Assembly: GCF_000472445.1 (NCBI RefSeq)
Contig: NZ_AXAJ01000022.1
Span: 202 to 64,201, forward strand
Direction: 5' to 3'
Source of the DNA: Burkholderia sp. WSM2230
GTDB taxonomy: Bacteria; Pseudomonadota; Gammaproteobacteria; Burkholderiales; Burkholderiaceae
Length of the DNA stretch: 64,000 nucleotides
Below, one piece after another: positions 26,240 to 34,368 of the stretch. The position numbers and the translations under genes were made by a program. Within the stretch, counting starts at the first letter, position 1. The number at the start of each line of letters is the position of its first letter. Under the pieces are notes generated by a model. It saw nothing but the letters and a program-made list of their open reading frames with translations. It did not search any database and had not been told where the DNA came from.

Positions 26240-27739
26240 GTGAAAGCATCGACAATTCTCTCGGAACTCGGCATTTCCCACCTCGCTGAAGCGGGCGACA
26301 TCGCCGTCCACTCGCCGATCAATGGCGAACTCATCGGCCGCGTCGCGAGCAGGACGGTTGCCGACGTCGAAGCCGCCCTGGCCAACGCGCAGAAGGCTTA
26401 TGCAAGCTGGCGCAACGTGCCGGCGCCGCGCCGCGGAGAGTTGGTGCGCCTGCTCGGCAACAAGTTGCGCGAGCAGAAGCACGCGCTAGGCAGCATCATC
26501 ACGCTCGAGACCGGCAAGATTCTTCAGGAAGGCCTCGGCGAAGTTCAGGAAATGATCGACATCTGCGATTTCGCGGTCGGTCTGTCGCGTCAGCTTTACG
26601 GTCTGACCATCGCGTCGGAGCGCCCTGGTCATCGCATGGCCGAGACCTGGCATCCCATGGGCGTGTGCACCGTCATTTCGGCGTTCAACTTTCCGGCGGC
26701 CGTGTGGTCGTGGAATGCGGCGCTCGCGCTTGTGTGCGGCAATGCGGTGATCTGGAAGCCATCGGAAAAGACGCCGCTCACCGCACTTGCCGTCGACAAG
26801 ATTCTGCAGGACGCGTTGAAGGAATTCGGCGACGCACCGGATGGCCTCACGTGTGTGGTGAACGGAGGCCGCGAGGTTGGCGCGAAGCTGGTTGCCGATC
26901 CGCGCTCGAATATCGTCAGCGCGACGGGCAGCACGGAAATGGGCCGCACGGTCGGCGTGGAAGTGGCGCGCCGCTTTGGCCGCTCGATTCTCGAACTCGG
27001 CGGCAACAACGCGGGCATTGTCTCGGGCACCGCAGATCTCGAACTGGCGCTGCGCGGCATCGTGTTTTCGGCGGTCGGCACGGCAGGTCAGCGCTGCACG
27101 TCGCTGCGCCGCCTGTTCGTTCACGAAAGTGTCTACGACAAGGCTGTCGAACGTTTGAAGACGCTGTACAGCAAGGTCGTGATCGGCAATCCGCTGGAGC
27201 AGGGCGTGCTGATGGGACCGCTGATCGACGAGCAGTCGTTTAATCGCATGCAGGCGGCACTGGAGCAGGCGAAGAGCGAAGGCGGCAAGGTGTTCGGCGG
27301 CGAGCGCCACACGGTTGCAGGCAACGAGAAGGCCTTCTATGTCCGCCCGGCCATTGTGGAAATGCCTTCACAGACGCCGGTCGTGCTGAAGGAAACCTTC
27401 GCGCCGATCCTCTACGTGCTGAAGTACAGCGACTTCAACGACGCGATCGACGGCAACAATGCAGCCGTGCACGGCCTTTCGTCGTGCGTCTTCACGACGG
27501 ACCTGCGTGAAGCCGAACGATTCCTCTCGGCCTCGGGCAGCGACTGCGGTATCGCGAACGTGAACATCGGACCGAGCGGCGCGGAAATTGGCGGCGCGTT
27601 CGGCGGCGAAAAGGAAACCGGCGGCGGACGTGAATCCGGCTCGGATTCGTGGAAGGCCTATATGCGCCGCGCGACCAACACGGTCAACTATTCGTCGGCA
27701 CTGCCGCTTGCGCAGGGTATCGATTTCAACATCGGTTAA
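26240..27739 (+). CDS. amaB: L-2-aminoadipate-6-semialdehyde dehydrogenase (ALDH7 family, AmaB-like)
   Basis: 499-residue NAD-dependent aldehyde dehydrogenase of the ALDH7A1/AmaB type. The GTG at 26240 (VKASTILSELGISHLAEAG) follows GAGG and gives the usual family length. Catalytic Cys is in GTAGQRCTSLRR, the general-base Glu in LELGGNNAG, and the coenzyme Gly motif in SATGSTEMGR. It would oxidise 2-aminoadipate semialdehyde (in equilibrium with piperideine-6-carboxylate) to 2-aminoadipate. It has its own promoter and is followed by a strong terminator, so it can be expressed alone as well as with its neighbours. Confidence 0.87.
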   Translation: MKASTILSELGISHLAEAGDIAVHSPINGELIGRVASRTVADVEAALANAQKAYASWRNVPAPRRGELVRLLGNKLREQKHALGSIITLETGKILQEGLGEVQEMIDICDFAVGLSRQLYGLTIASERPGHRMAETWHPMGVCTVISAFNFPAAVWSWNAALALVCGNAVIWKPSEKTPLTALAVDKILQDALKEFGDAPDGLTCVVNGGREVGAKLVADPRSNIVSATGSTEMGRTVGVEVARRFGRSILELGGNNAGIVSGTADLELALRGIVFSAVGTAGQRCTSLRRLFVHESVYDKAVERLKTLYSKVVIGNPLEQGVLMGPLIDEQSFNRMQAALEQAKSEGGKVFGGERHTVAGNEKAFYVRPAIVEMPSQTPVVLKETFAPILYVLKYSDFNDAIDGNNAAVHGLSSCVFTTDLREAERFLSASGSDCGIANVNIGPSGAEIGGAFGGEKETGGGRESGSDSWKAYMRRATNTVNYSSALPLAQGIDFNIG

Positions 27740-27759
27740 GCGTATTGCGCTGCATATCG

Positions 27760-27787
27760 ACGGCCGTTGCAAGACGGCCGTTTTTTT
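27760..27787 (+). terminator. Intrinsic terminator after amaB
   Basis: Two copies of the self-complementary octamer ACGGCCGT (27760-27767 and 27774-27781) pair around TGCAAG and run into seven T's. This is a textbook Rho-independent terminator, 20 bases after the amaB stop. Confidence 0.88.
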
Positions 27788-27888
27788 AAGGCGTATCGCT
27801 TTTTCGGACGTGCAAGACAACGCTGGTCACGCTCTGCCGGCGGGCGTTTCTTGCGAACCATCCGGTCATGAGCTATCTGGAGCAAGTC

Positions 27889-29061
27889 GTGAGTTCTCAA
27901 GTCGTTATTGTCGGCGGCGGGGTTATCGGCAGTTCTATCGCTTACTTCTTGCGGGCTTCGGACCCGAGCGTTGCGGTGACTGTGATCGAGCGCGATCCGA
28001 GTTACGCAAAGTCATCGTCGGCGTTATCGGCCGCTTCGATCCGGCAGCAGTTTTCCACGCCGCTGTCGATTCAGATGTCGCTGTACGGTATCGAATTCCT
28101 GCGCAATATCGGCGAGCTGCTCGAAGTCGACGGCAACAGGCCGTCAATCGATCTGCATGAAGGCGGTTACCTGTTTCTCGCCACGCCCGCCGGCGACGCA
28201 ACGCTGCGCGAAAACCACGCGTTGCAGAAGAGCCTTGGCGCGGACATCAATCTGATGGATCAGCAGGCGCTGAAGGCCAGATTCCCGTGGCTGAATGTCG
28301 AGGACCTGGTGTCCGGCGCGTTCGGTGAAAGCGGCGAAGGGTGGTTCGACGGCTATGGGCTCGTGCAGGCGCTTCGCAAGAAGGCGCAGTCGCTCGGTGC
28401 GCGCTATATCGCGGCGGACGTAACGGGCGTGGTTCGCGAAGACCGCAACATCAGTCACGTGATTGCAGGCAACGGCGAGCGGTATGCATGCGATACGGTG
28501 GTGAACGCGGCGGGCGCCTGGGCGCGCAAGATCGCCGCGATGATGGACATCGATATTCCGGTGTTTGCTCGCCGCCGCAGCATTTTCAATGTGTCTTCGC
28601 CGGCTCGCCTCGAGGCTTGTCCGCTGCTGATCGACCCGACCGGCGTGTACTTCCGTCCTGAAGGAAAGACCTATATTTGCGGCGCGTCGCCGAGCGCGGA
28701 CAACGATCCTGACGACCTGCCGCTCGACGAAGTCGACCACGCTCTGTTCGACGACGTCATCTGGCCGACACTGGCGCACCGCGTGCCGGAATTCGAGGCA
28801 CTGCGTGTGGAGAACTGCTGGTCGGGCTATTACGAGTACAACGTATTCGATCACAACGCGATCATCGGCTACCACCCGCAAATCGATAACTGCGTGTTTG
28901 CCAACGGCTACAGCGGGCATGGCCTTCAGCAAGGTCCGGCCACAGGCCGTGGCGTGGCCGAGCTGATTCTCAACGGACGATATGTGTCGCTCGATCTGTC
29001 TTCGTTGAGTTGGCAGCGCTTGCTGGAAAACCGTCCTATTGTGGAAAAGAACGTGGTTTAG
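27889..29061 (+). CDS. FAD-dependent amine oxidase, possible L-pipecolate oxidase
   Basis: 390 residues from GTG 27889, preferred because GGAG lies 8-9 bases upstream; ATG 27868 adds seven residues but lacks a ribosome site. DAO-family flavoprotein: QVVIVGGGVIGSSIAYFLRA binds FAD, SALSAASIRQQFSTPLSI is the flavin-proximal segment, and C-terminal FANGYSGHGLQQGPATGRGV closes the FAD site. It resembles FOXRED1/sarcosine-oxidase type enzymes. Between AmaB and a 2-aminoadipate aminotransferase, oxidation of pipecolate to piperideine-6-carboxylate (AmaA role) is the best guess. Dimethylglycine/sarcosine oxidation cannot be excluded. Confidence 0.78.
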   Translation: MSSQVVIVGGGVIGSSIAYFLRASDPSVAVTVIERDPSYAKSSSALSAASIRQQFSTPLSIQMSLYGIEFLRNIGELLEVDGNRPSIDLHEGGYLFLATPAGDATLRENHALQKSLGADINLMDQQALKARFPWLNVEDLVSGAFGESGEGWFDGYGLVQALRKKAQSLGARYIAADVTGVVREDRNISHVIAGNGERYACDTVVNAAGAWARKIAAMMDIDIPVFARRRSIFNVSSPARLEACPLLIDPTGVYFRPEGKTYICGASPSADNDPDDLPLDEVDHALFDDVIWPTLAHRVPEFEALRVENCWSGYYEYNVFDHNAIIGYHPQIDNCVFANGYSGHGLQQGPATGRGVAELILNGRYVSLDLSSLSWQRLLENRPIVEKNVV

Positions 29062-29098
29062 CGCGCGGTTCGATTCGCACGCATTCGAGTGCGCGAGG

Positions 29099-29125
29099 GC
29101 CCGGCCATTGCCGGGCTTTTCTTTT
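29099..29125 (+). terminator. Intrinsic terminator after the FAD oxidase gene
   Basis: GCCCGG (29099-29104) pairs with CCGGGC (29111-29116) around CCATTG and is followed by TTTTCTTTT. It lies 38 bases after the FAD oxidase stop, so lysN needs its own promoter. Confidence 0.85.
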
Positions 29126-29152
29126 GGTAGTGGCCCGCTTGATGATAAAAGC

Positions 29153-29166
29153 GCACTACGTAGTGC
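29153..29166. promoter_or_regulatory. Perfect 14-bp palindrome upstream of the aminotransferase
   Basis: GCACTACGTAGTGC is fully self-complementary and lies 91 bases before ATG 29244, between the terminator of the preceding gene and the aminotransferase gene. Position and symmetry suggest an operator for a dimeric repressor. Which regulator binds is unknown. A three-codon reading frame (ATG AAC ACC TGA, 29204-29215) follows it just before the alternative start at 29217. Confidence 0.5.
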
Positions 29167-29243
29167 ATAGATATCGTTTGCTGCGGATGTAACGGCTGAC
29201 CACAATGAACACCTGAATGCCCGGGCTCCCAGCTAACGACAAC

Positions 29244-30494
29244 ATGTACGAATTCACCGCTCCTTTCCAGAATCCCTCAGGCTCTCCGATTCGCGAACTG
29301 TTCAAGTATCTCGCCGAGCCGGGCATGATCTCGTTTGCGGGCGGCTATCCCGCCAGCGATCTGTTCGACGTCGAAGGTCTGCAGCAGGCTGCGGCTCGCG
29401 CCTACCAGGACGCGAACCTGTGTCTCCAGTATGGACCCACCGACGGTTTGCCGCGCCTGAAGCACGAACTCGTCAATCTGATGACACGTCGCGGCGTGTC
29501 GTGTTCGCCGAATGAGATGCTGGTAACCACGGGATCGCAGCAGGGACTCGACCTGTTGCTTCGCGTGCTGGTGAATCCGGGCGATGTCGTACTGACCGAA
29601 CAGCCGGCGTACCCGGCAACGCTTCAGGCGCTCAGGCTTCAGCAGGCGAACATCGTGAGCTTGCCGGTCGATGCGCACGGGCTCGACGTCGACTATCTCG
29701 CCACGCTTCTCGCCTCCGGGACGATCGCGCGCCCAAAGCTGCTTTATACGGTCCCCACGTTTGCGAACCCGACGGGCGCAACCATCACGCGTGAGCGCCG
29801 CATCGCATTGCTGAAGCTGGCGGTGCAATATCAATTCGTGATCGTCGAGGACGACCCGTATGGCGATCTGCGTTTTTCCGGCGACGCGGTACCGTCAATC
29901 CTCTCGCTTGCGGCGCAAGTAGACGGATCGCGCGACTGGGTCGTTCATTTCGCGAGTCTCTCGAAGATCGTCGCGCCGGGCTTGCGCGTGGGCTGGACGA
30001 TTGCACCGGCAGAAATCGCACGCCGCTGCGTGATCGCGAAGCAGACCGTGGACCTTTGCAGCACGCCGTGGACGCAAGCCATTGCCGCCGAATACCTCGC
30101 CGATGGCGCACTCGAACGACACCTGCCGCGTATTACCGCAATGTACGGGCGCAAATGCGAGGCGCTATCCGATGCACTGCATTCGGAACTCGGCGGTGCT
30201 CTCGAGTTTCATCGGCCCGAGGGCGGCATGTTCGTGTGGGCGCGTCTGAATGAGAACGACAGTGGCAGCGTTATCGACGCCTCCGCGCTCCTGCAACGCG
30301 CGATTGAGAACAAGGTCATCTTCGTGCCGGGCAAGGCGTTTTTCGCGGACAAGGTGGACGCCGCGTCGCTGCGCCTGTCATTTGCGGCGCCGGGCATTGC
30401 CGACATCGAGGAAGGCGTAAGGCGGCTAAAGCGCGCGTATGGCGCCTGGCCGGATACAGGCCGGACATACACACGGAACACGGACGGGCGTTAG
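29244..30494 (+). CDS. PLP-dependent 2-aminoadipate aminotransferase (LysN-like)
   Basis: 416 residues from ATG 29244 (MYEFTAPFQNPSGSPIRELF); ATG 29217 is an alternative, and neither has a clear ribosome site. Class I/II fold-type I aminotransferase of the LysN/MocR-core group: SFAGGYPASDLFD near the N-terminus, LYTVPTFANPTGATI, EDDPYGDLRF, the PLP Lys in HFASLSKIVAPGLRVGW, and C-terminal LRLSFA with the carboxylate-binding Arg. In this cluster it should convert 2-aminoadipate to 2-oxoadipate, the HglS substrate. Other aromatic or branched-chain amino acids are possible co-substrates. Confidence 0.83.
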   Translation: MYEFTAPFQNPSGSPIRELFKYLAEPGMISFAGGYPASDLFDVEGLQQAAARAYQDANLCLQYGPTDGLPRLKHELVNLMTRRGVSCSPNEMLVTTGSQQGLDLLLRVLVNPGDVVLTEQPAYPATLQALRLQQANIVSLPVDAHGLDVDYLATLLASGTIARPKLLYTVPTFANPTGATITRERRIALLKLAVQYQFVIVEDDPYGDLRFSGDAVPSILSLAAQVDGSRDWVVHFASLSKIVAPGLRVGWTIAPAEIARRCVIAKQTVDLCSTPWTQAIAAEYLADGALERHLPRITAMYGRKCEALSDALHSELGGALEFHRPEGGMFVWARLNENDSGSVIDASALLQRAIENKVIFVPGKAFFADKVDAASLRLSFAAPGIADIEEGVRRLKRAYGAWPDTGRTYTRNTDGR

Positions 30495-30501
30495 CCCGTC
30501 C
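30482..30501. terminator. Hairpin shared by converging lysN and maleate isomerase genes
   Basis: GGACGGGC (30482-30489) pairs with GCCCGTCC (30494-30501) around GTTA, covering the aminotransferase stop codon and 9 bases from the maleate isomerase stop. No T-run on either strand; probably a bidirectional 3'-end structure. Confidence 0.5.
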
Positions 30502-30510
30502 CCGCGCTCG

Positions 30511-31269
30511 CTAGTAGCGTCCTGACAGCAGTTCTCCGGCATTCGGCACATAGGTGCGCAGGCCCAGCTTCTTCAACATCGAAAAGGTCGTGCAGACCGC
30601 GGCCGAAACAACCGGCTTGCCGCACTCATCCTGCACTGCCTGGATTGCCTCGAACGACGGCATCTGCACGCAGGCAGAAAGCACGACTGCGTCCGCCTGC
30701 GAAAGATCGAGTTGCCTGTAAATTGAGCGCAAGGCGTTTGGATCGCGTGCGCCGACTTCCAGGTTGTCGGGAATTTCGAGTGCGAGATGGCTCACCACGC
30801 GGATGTTCTCGTGTTCCAGATAGTCGACGACCAGTTGCGTGAGTGGTTTCATGTAAGGCGCAATTAGCGCAATACGTCTGATACCTAGCGCGCGCAGGCC
30901 GTCGACGAGCGCGCCAGCACTTGTCACTACCGGCGCATTGCAGGCATTGTTCTCCGCGACCCCCTTCAGGCGCTTCTCAGACACGCGGTGATAGCCGATA
31001 CCCATGCTCATGATGGCCACGAGACACGCATATCCGAGCACGTCGACCCTTGCATCGGCCAATTCCGCCGCGCAGCAATCCGAGTCGCGATCCATGGACT
31101 CGAGTTCTTCCTTTGTTACCTGCTTCATGCGCATACGGCTCGAATGAAACGTGAACCGTTCGGGCTCGACGGTTTCGCGCAAACGAAGCATTGCCGGAAT
31201 TTCCCGTTCCATCGTTACATTGGAACTCGGAACAATCTGGCCGATACGAAAAGTTTTGCTGGAAATCAT
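30511..31269 (-). CDS. Maleate cis-trans isomerase
   Basis: 252-residue member of the Asp/Glu racemase superfamily that converts maleate to fumarate. The two catalytic cysteines are Cys82 (LGYACLVAIMSMG) and Cys200 (VLSACVQMPS), and the substrate loop IVPSSNVTMERE is near the N-terminus. Length and Cys spacing match characterised maleate isomerases of nicotinate catabolism. As last gene of the operon after a dioxygenase and an FAH-family hydrolase, it would turn the maleate released from a maleylpyruvate-type intermediate into fumarate for the TCA cycle. Confidence 0.86.
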   Translation of the reverse strand: MISSKTFRIGQIVPSSNVTMEREIPAMLRLRETVEPERFTFHSSRMRMKQVTKEELESMDRDSDCCAAELADARVDVLGYACLVAIMSMGIGYHRVSEKRLKGVAENNACNAPVVTSAGALVDGLRALGIRRIALIAPYMKPLTQLVVDYLEHENIRVVSHLALEIPDNLEVGARDPNALRSIYRQLDLSQADAVVLSACVQMPSFEAIQAVQDECGKPVVSAAVCTTFSMLKKLGLRTYVPNAGELLSGRY

Positions 31270-31280
31270 GGGGCTTCCTG

Positions 31281-32195
31281 CTAGACGGAGACAACGGGAT
31301 TACGCAGCGTGCCGATGCGCTCGACGCGTGCTTCGATAATGTCGCCGGGATGCATCCACTCCTGCGGCGTGCGGCCGGCGCCGACTCCGGACGGCGTACC
31401 GGTCGCGATGATGTCGCCGGGTTCGAGTGTCATTGCCGAGGCGATATCCGCGATCAGCGCAGGAATCTTGAAGTACATCTGCGCGGTGCTCGCCTGCTGC
31501 ATGACGCGCCCGTTTTTGGTCAGCGACAACTCGAGGTCATGTGGATCGGCGATTTCGTCGGCCGTGACGATGCAAGGGCCCATCGGGCAGTAGGTATCCT
31601 GGCCCTTCGAGAAAATCCATTGGCCTGCACGGCGGTTGTCGCGCGCGCTGATGTCGTTGATCACTGTGTAGCCGAACACATGAGCCATCGCGTCGGCTTC
31701 CGTAATGCGTTTCGCGGTCCGTCCGATCACCACACCGAGTTCGACTTCCCAGTCGAGTTGCTGCGTAATCTCGCTGTTATGTTCAATGGCTTCATTCGGG
31801 CCGATTACCGTGGTTGGCGGCTTGCTGAAAACCACGGGTTTCGCGGGCATTTCGTTGTCCGTGTCGAGCGAGCGGCTTGATTCGGCGACGTGGTCCACGT
31901 AATTCAATCCGATACCGAAGAGGTTCTTGCGAGGTCGCGGAATCGGCGCAAGCAATCTGACGTTGCTGAGCCACGTGGCAGTGCCCACGGGCCAGCGCGC
32001 GCGATGCGCCGCAAGAAGCTCGCGCAACAAATCCAGCGCCGCCGGGCCTGCGTCGATGAGCCCGAGCATTGTCGAGGGCAGGCTCACGTTCGCCTGCAAG
32101 CCCAATAGCGCGACGTCGATGACCTGTTCGTCGAGCACAACGCCCACACGCGCCGCTTGCTCGCGCGCGAGATCCTGATAGGTGACTAACTGCAT
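31281..32195 (-). CDS. Fumarylacetoacetate hydrolase family protein, probable maleylpyruvate hydrolase
   Basis: 304 residues. The C-terminal FAH domain (from about residue 90) carries the divalent-metal carboxylates in DWEVELGVVIGRT and VINDISARDNR, and the GTPSGVGAGRTP loop. The N-terminal 80 residues form the small lid domain. The gene lies 21 bases after the cupin dioxygenase and 11 bases before maleate isomerase. Direct hydrolysis of maleylpyruvate (or its amino analogue) to maleate plus pyruvate is therefore the most coherent role. There is no glutathione-dependent maleylpyruvate isomerase in the cluster. Confidence 0.85.
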   Translation of the reverse strand: MQLVTYQDLAREQAARVGVVLDEQVIDVALLGLQANVSLPSTMLGLIDAGPAALDLLRELLAAHRARWPVGTATWLSNVRLLAPIPRPRKNLFGIGLNYVDHVAESSRSLDTDNEMPAKPVVFSKPPTTVIGPNEAIEHNSEITQQLDWEVELGVVIGRTAKRITEADAMAHVFGYTVINDISARDNRRAGQWIFSKGQDTYCPMGPCIVTADEIADPHDLELSLTKNGRVMQQASTAQMYFKIPALIADIASAMTLEPGDIIATGTPSGVGAGRTPQEWMHPGDIIEARVERIGTLRNPVVSV

Positions 32196-32216
32196 ATTTT
32201 CCTCGATGGTCGCTTA

Positions 32217-33314
32217 TTACGTCTGGTGTCCGTCGTCCGGCAGGTAGGCTTGCTCGTGATAGATCGCGAGCGATTTCATGACGGGGAAGTCGTTGAAGGA
32301 AAAGAGGCAGGCATCGTCGGTTGCCGACGCATTCGCATGCTCATGCCAGGTCCAGGACGGTACGCAGAAAATGTCGTGCTCTTTCCAGTCGAACCGCTTG
32401 CCGCCGATAACCGAGTGGCCGGACCCTTTTGCCACGTGATAGATCACGTTGCCCGTGTGCCGATGCGCCCGCGTGCTTTCCCCTGCGCGCAGCATCTGCA
32501 TCTGCGCGCCCATGGTCGGCATCACCGAGCCGCCTGTCAGCGGGTTCACGTATTCCATCACGACACCGTCGAACGGCGAACCGTCGGTGACCTTCGCATA
32601 GCGAAGCAGCGCTTCGTACGTGCTTTCCCAACTGAACTTCAATAGCGGCGAGTAGGGCTTGCGCCAGTCCGGCTCTAGCGGTTTGAGCGCAGGGCTGGCA
32701 TACGCGGCGTGAGAGGCGTTCAGGGGCCGAGCGACGTCCTGATGGAGTTCAGGGTGGACTTCATAGAAGTTGGCTTCCAGCGCGTTGATTAGCGGAATGT
32801 CGAGTCCGTCCTGCCAGATGCAGGGCGACGTGCCGCCGTCGTTGCCGTGTTCATGCCAGGTGCCGTTGGGTGTGATCACAAAGTCGTTTGCTGCGAGCGT
32901 CAGACGTTCGCCGTCGACGATCGTGTAAGCGCCGCTGCCTTCAATAATGAAGCGCAGCGCCGAAGCCATATGCCGGTGCGCCGATGCCGCCTCGCCTGGT
33001 TTCATCACCTGTATTCCGGTGTAGAGCCAACCGACAGCGGCACTGACGTCGCGCCGCCTCGGGTTCACAAGCATGACAACGCGTCGTCCGGCATCCTCCG
33101 GGCGAACGAGCTCGAGCGATTGCAGCACCATGGGGCGCAGTGCTTCATAACTCCATAACATGGGAACGGCATGGGGCCTGGGTTCCCATGGCTCGATTTC
33201 ATTGGCCACCGTCCACAGCGCGCCGGCTTCGTGCTGCGCGAGCGCTTCATAAAACGCGGAAAGCTCGGGGGTTTCGACGACGCGCGCGCGTCCCGCTACA
33301 TTATCGTCATGCAT
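32217..33314 (-). CDS. Gentisate 1,2-dioxygenase-type ring-cleaving cupin
   Basis: 365-residue bicupin of the gentisate/salicylate/1-hydroxy-2-naphthoate dioxygenase family. The N-terminal cupin holds the Fe(II) ligands His113, His115 (SAHRHMASALRF) and His154 (NGTWHEHGND). The C-terminal cupin has a parallel set (TRAHRHTGNVIYH, SWTWHEHAN). It cleaves the ring next to the carboxyl group of a 1,4-disubstituted benzoate. No salicylate hydroxylase is nearby; instead the operon makes an anthranilate-type product. A 2-amino-5-hydroxybenzoate substrate is my inference; gentisate is the conservative reading. It overlaps the nitrilase gene by 8 bases. Confidence 0.83.
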   Translation of the reverse strand: MHDDNVAGRARVVETPELSAFYEALAQHEAGALWTVANEIEPWEPRPHAVPMLWSYEALRPMVLQSLELVRPEDAGRRVVMLVNPRRRDVSAAVGWLYTGIQVMKPGEAASAHRHMASALRFIIEGSGAYTIVDGERLTLAANDFVITPNGTWHEHGNDGGTSPCIWQDGLDIPLINALEANFYEVHPELHQDVARPLNASHAAYASPALKPLEPDWRKPYSPLLKFSWESTYEALLRYAKVTDGSPFDGVVMEYVNPLTGGSVMPTMGAQMQMLRAGESTRAHRHTGNVIYHVAKGSGHSVIGGKRFDWKEHDIFCVPSWTWHEHANASATDDACLFSFNDFPVMKSLAIYHEQAYLPDDGHQT

Positions 33315-34368
33315 GGCGCTTCTCCGTTATAGCGGCGGACGTCGCAGTTGCGGGACTCGCGGCGGCATTTTCGCGTGGTTCGCAAGGTGCTTTATCCGCT
33401 GCTTCGCCGGTGATCTGCATGGGCGCCTGCCTGCGCTTGTCAACGGTCAGATTGAAGATATCGAAACGGTTGTAGTGACCGACAATGTCATGCATCTGCT
33501 TTGGTTGTATGCAGCGCGACAGGTCGATTTCTGCATAGACGATTCCCTCGCGATCGATCAGCGGCTCGGTCAACAAACGGCCGTCCGGACCGAAGATGCC
33601 CGAGAACGCGCTGTGCTCGCGCTCGAGAAGCGCGCGAGCATGGGCGTCGTCGCCCGCAACGCGGTCGACGATCTCCTCGGAGACAGCCGAACAGGAAACG
33701 ATGGAGAACAGTTTGCCCTCGAACGCATGGGCGGCCGCGCGCAGCTTGATCGCCTCGACCATGTCGTAGTCCTTCGGCGCGACAGGCAAAGCAATGTAGT
33801 TCGCCACATGAATCAGTTCACCTTGCGCAAGCAGCGAAAAACGCGCGAGTGTGTTGGTGTTTTCTCCGCAGGCGAGTGCGCCTAGCGGACCGATTTCCGT
33901 TTGGTACACGGTGAGCGAGTTGCCGTCGCCGCCCGTCCAGGTCAGCTTTTCCGCCCAGGTGGGCACGAGCTTGCGATGCCGGCCGAGCAGGGTGCCGTCC
34001 GCGCCGATGAACAGCACGGTGTTGTACAGCACACCGTAACTGTTTGCCCCGCGTTCGTTCACGCCGATTACGACGAAGCAGTTCGCCCCGCGCGCTGCTG
34101 AGCACAGCCGGCCGACGTGAGGGCCCGGTACGTCGATCGAGTTGACGTAAAGCCGCTCGTACCATGAACTGCCCTGAACCGGGGTCATGGTCCAGTTCCA
34201 GTACGGGTAGCCTGCAACGAACACCTCGGGGAACGCGACGAGACGGGCGCCTTCACCTGCGGCAGCGCCGATCAGCGAACAGGCGAGTTCGACGGTTGCA
34301 TCCGCATTGAGGTAGACCGGTGCCGCCTGCACAGCCGCGGCAATGAATGGCGTGGGATAGGTTTTCAC
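33307..34368 (-). CDS. Nitrilase-superfamily carbon-nitrogen hydrolase
   Basis: 353 residues from GTG 34368, which overlaps the permease stop as GTGA and has GAAGGAGG upstream, so translation is coupled. Catalytic triad Glu48 (VAFPEVFVAGYP), Lys133 (GRHRKLVPTWAEK) and Cys167 (GALACGENTNTLA) is complete. The CGEN motif differs from the CWEN/CWEH of well-studied aryl and aliphatic nitrilases. A tail of about 30 Ala/Pro-rich residues follows the domain. It could hydrolyse a nitrile such as indole-3-acetonitrile, or remove an amino/amide nitrogen from a ring-cleavage product. Substrate unknown. Confidence 0.82.
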   Translation of the reverse strand: MKTYPTPFIAAAVQAAPVYLNADATVELACSLIGAAAGEGARLVAFPEVFVAGYPYWNWTMTPVQGSSWYERLYVNSIDVPGPHVGRLCSAARGANCFVVIGVNERGANSYGVLYNTVLFIGADGTLLGRHRKLVPTWAEKLTWTGGDGNSLTVYQTEIGPLGALACGENTNTLARFSLLAQGELIHVANYIALPVAPKDYDMVEAIKLRAAAHAFEGKLFSIVSCSAVSEEIVDRVAGDDAHARALLEREHSAFSGIFGPDGRLLTEPLIDREGIVYAEIDLSRCIQPKQMHDIVGHYNRFDIFNLTVDKRRQAPMQITGEAADKAPCEPRENAAASPATATSAAITEKRHA

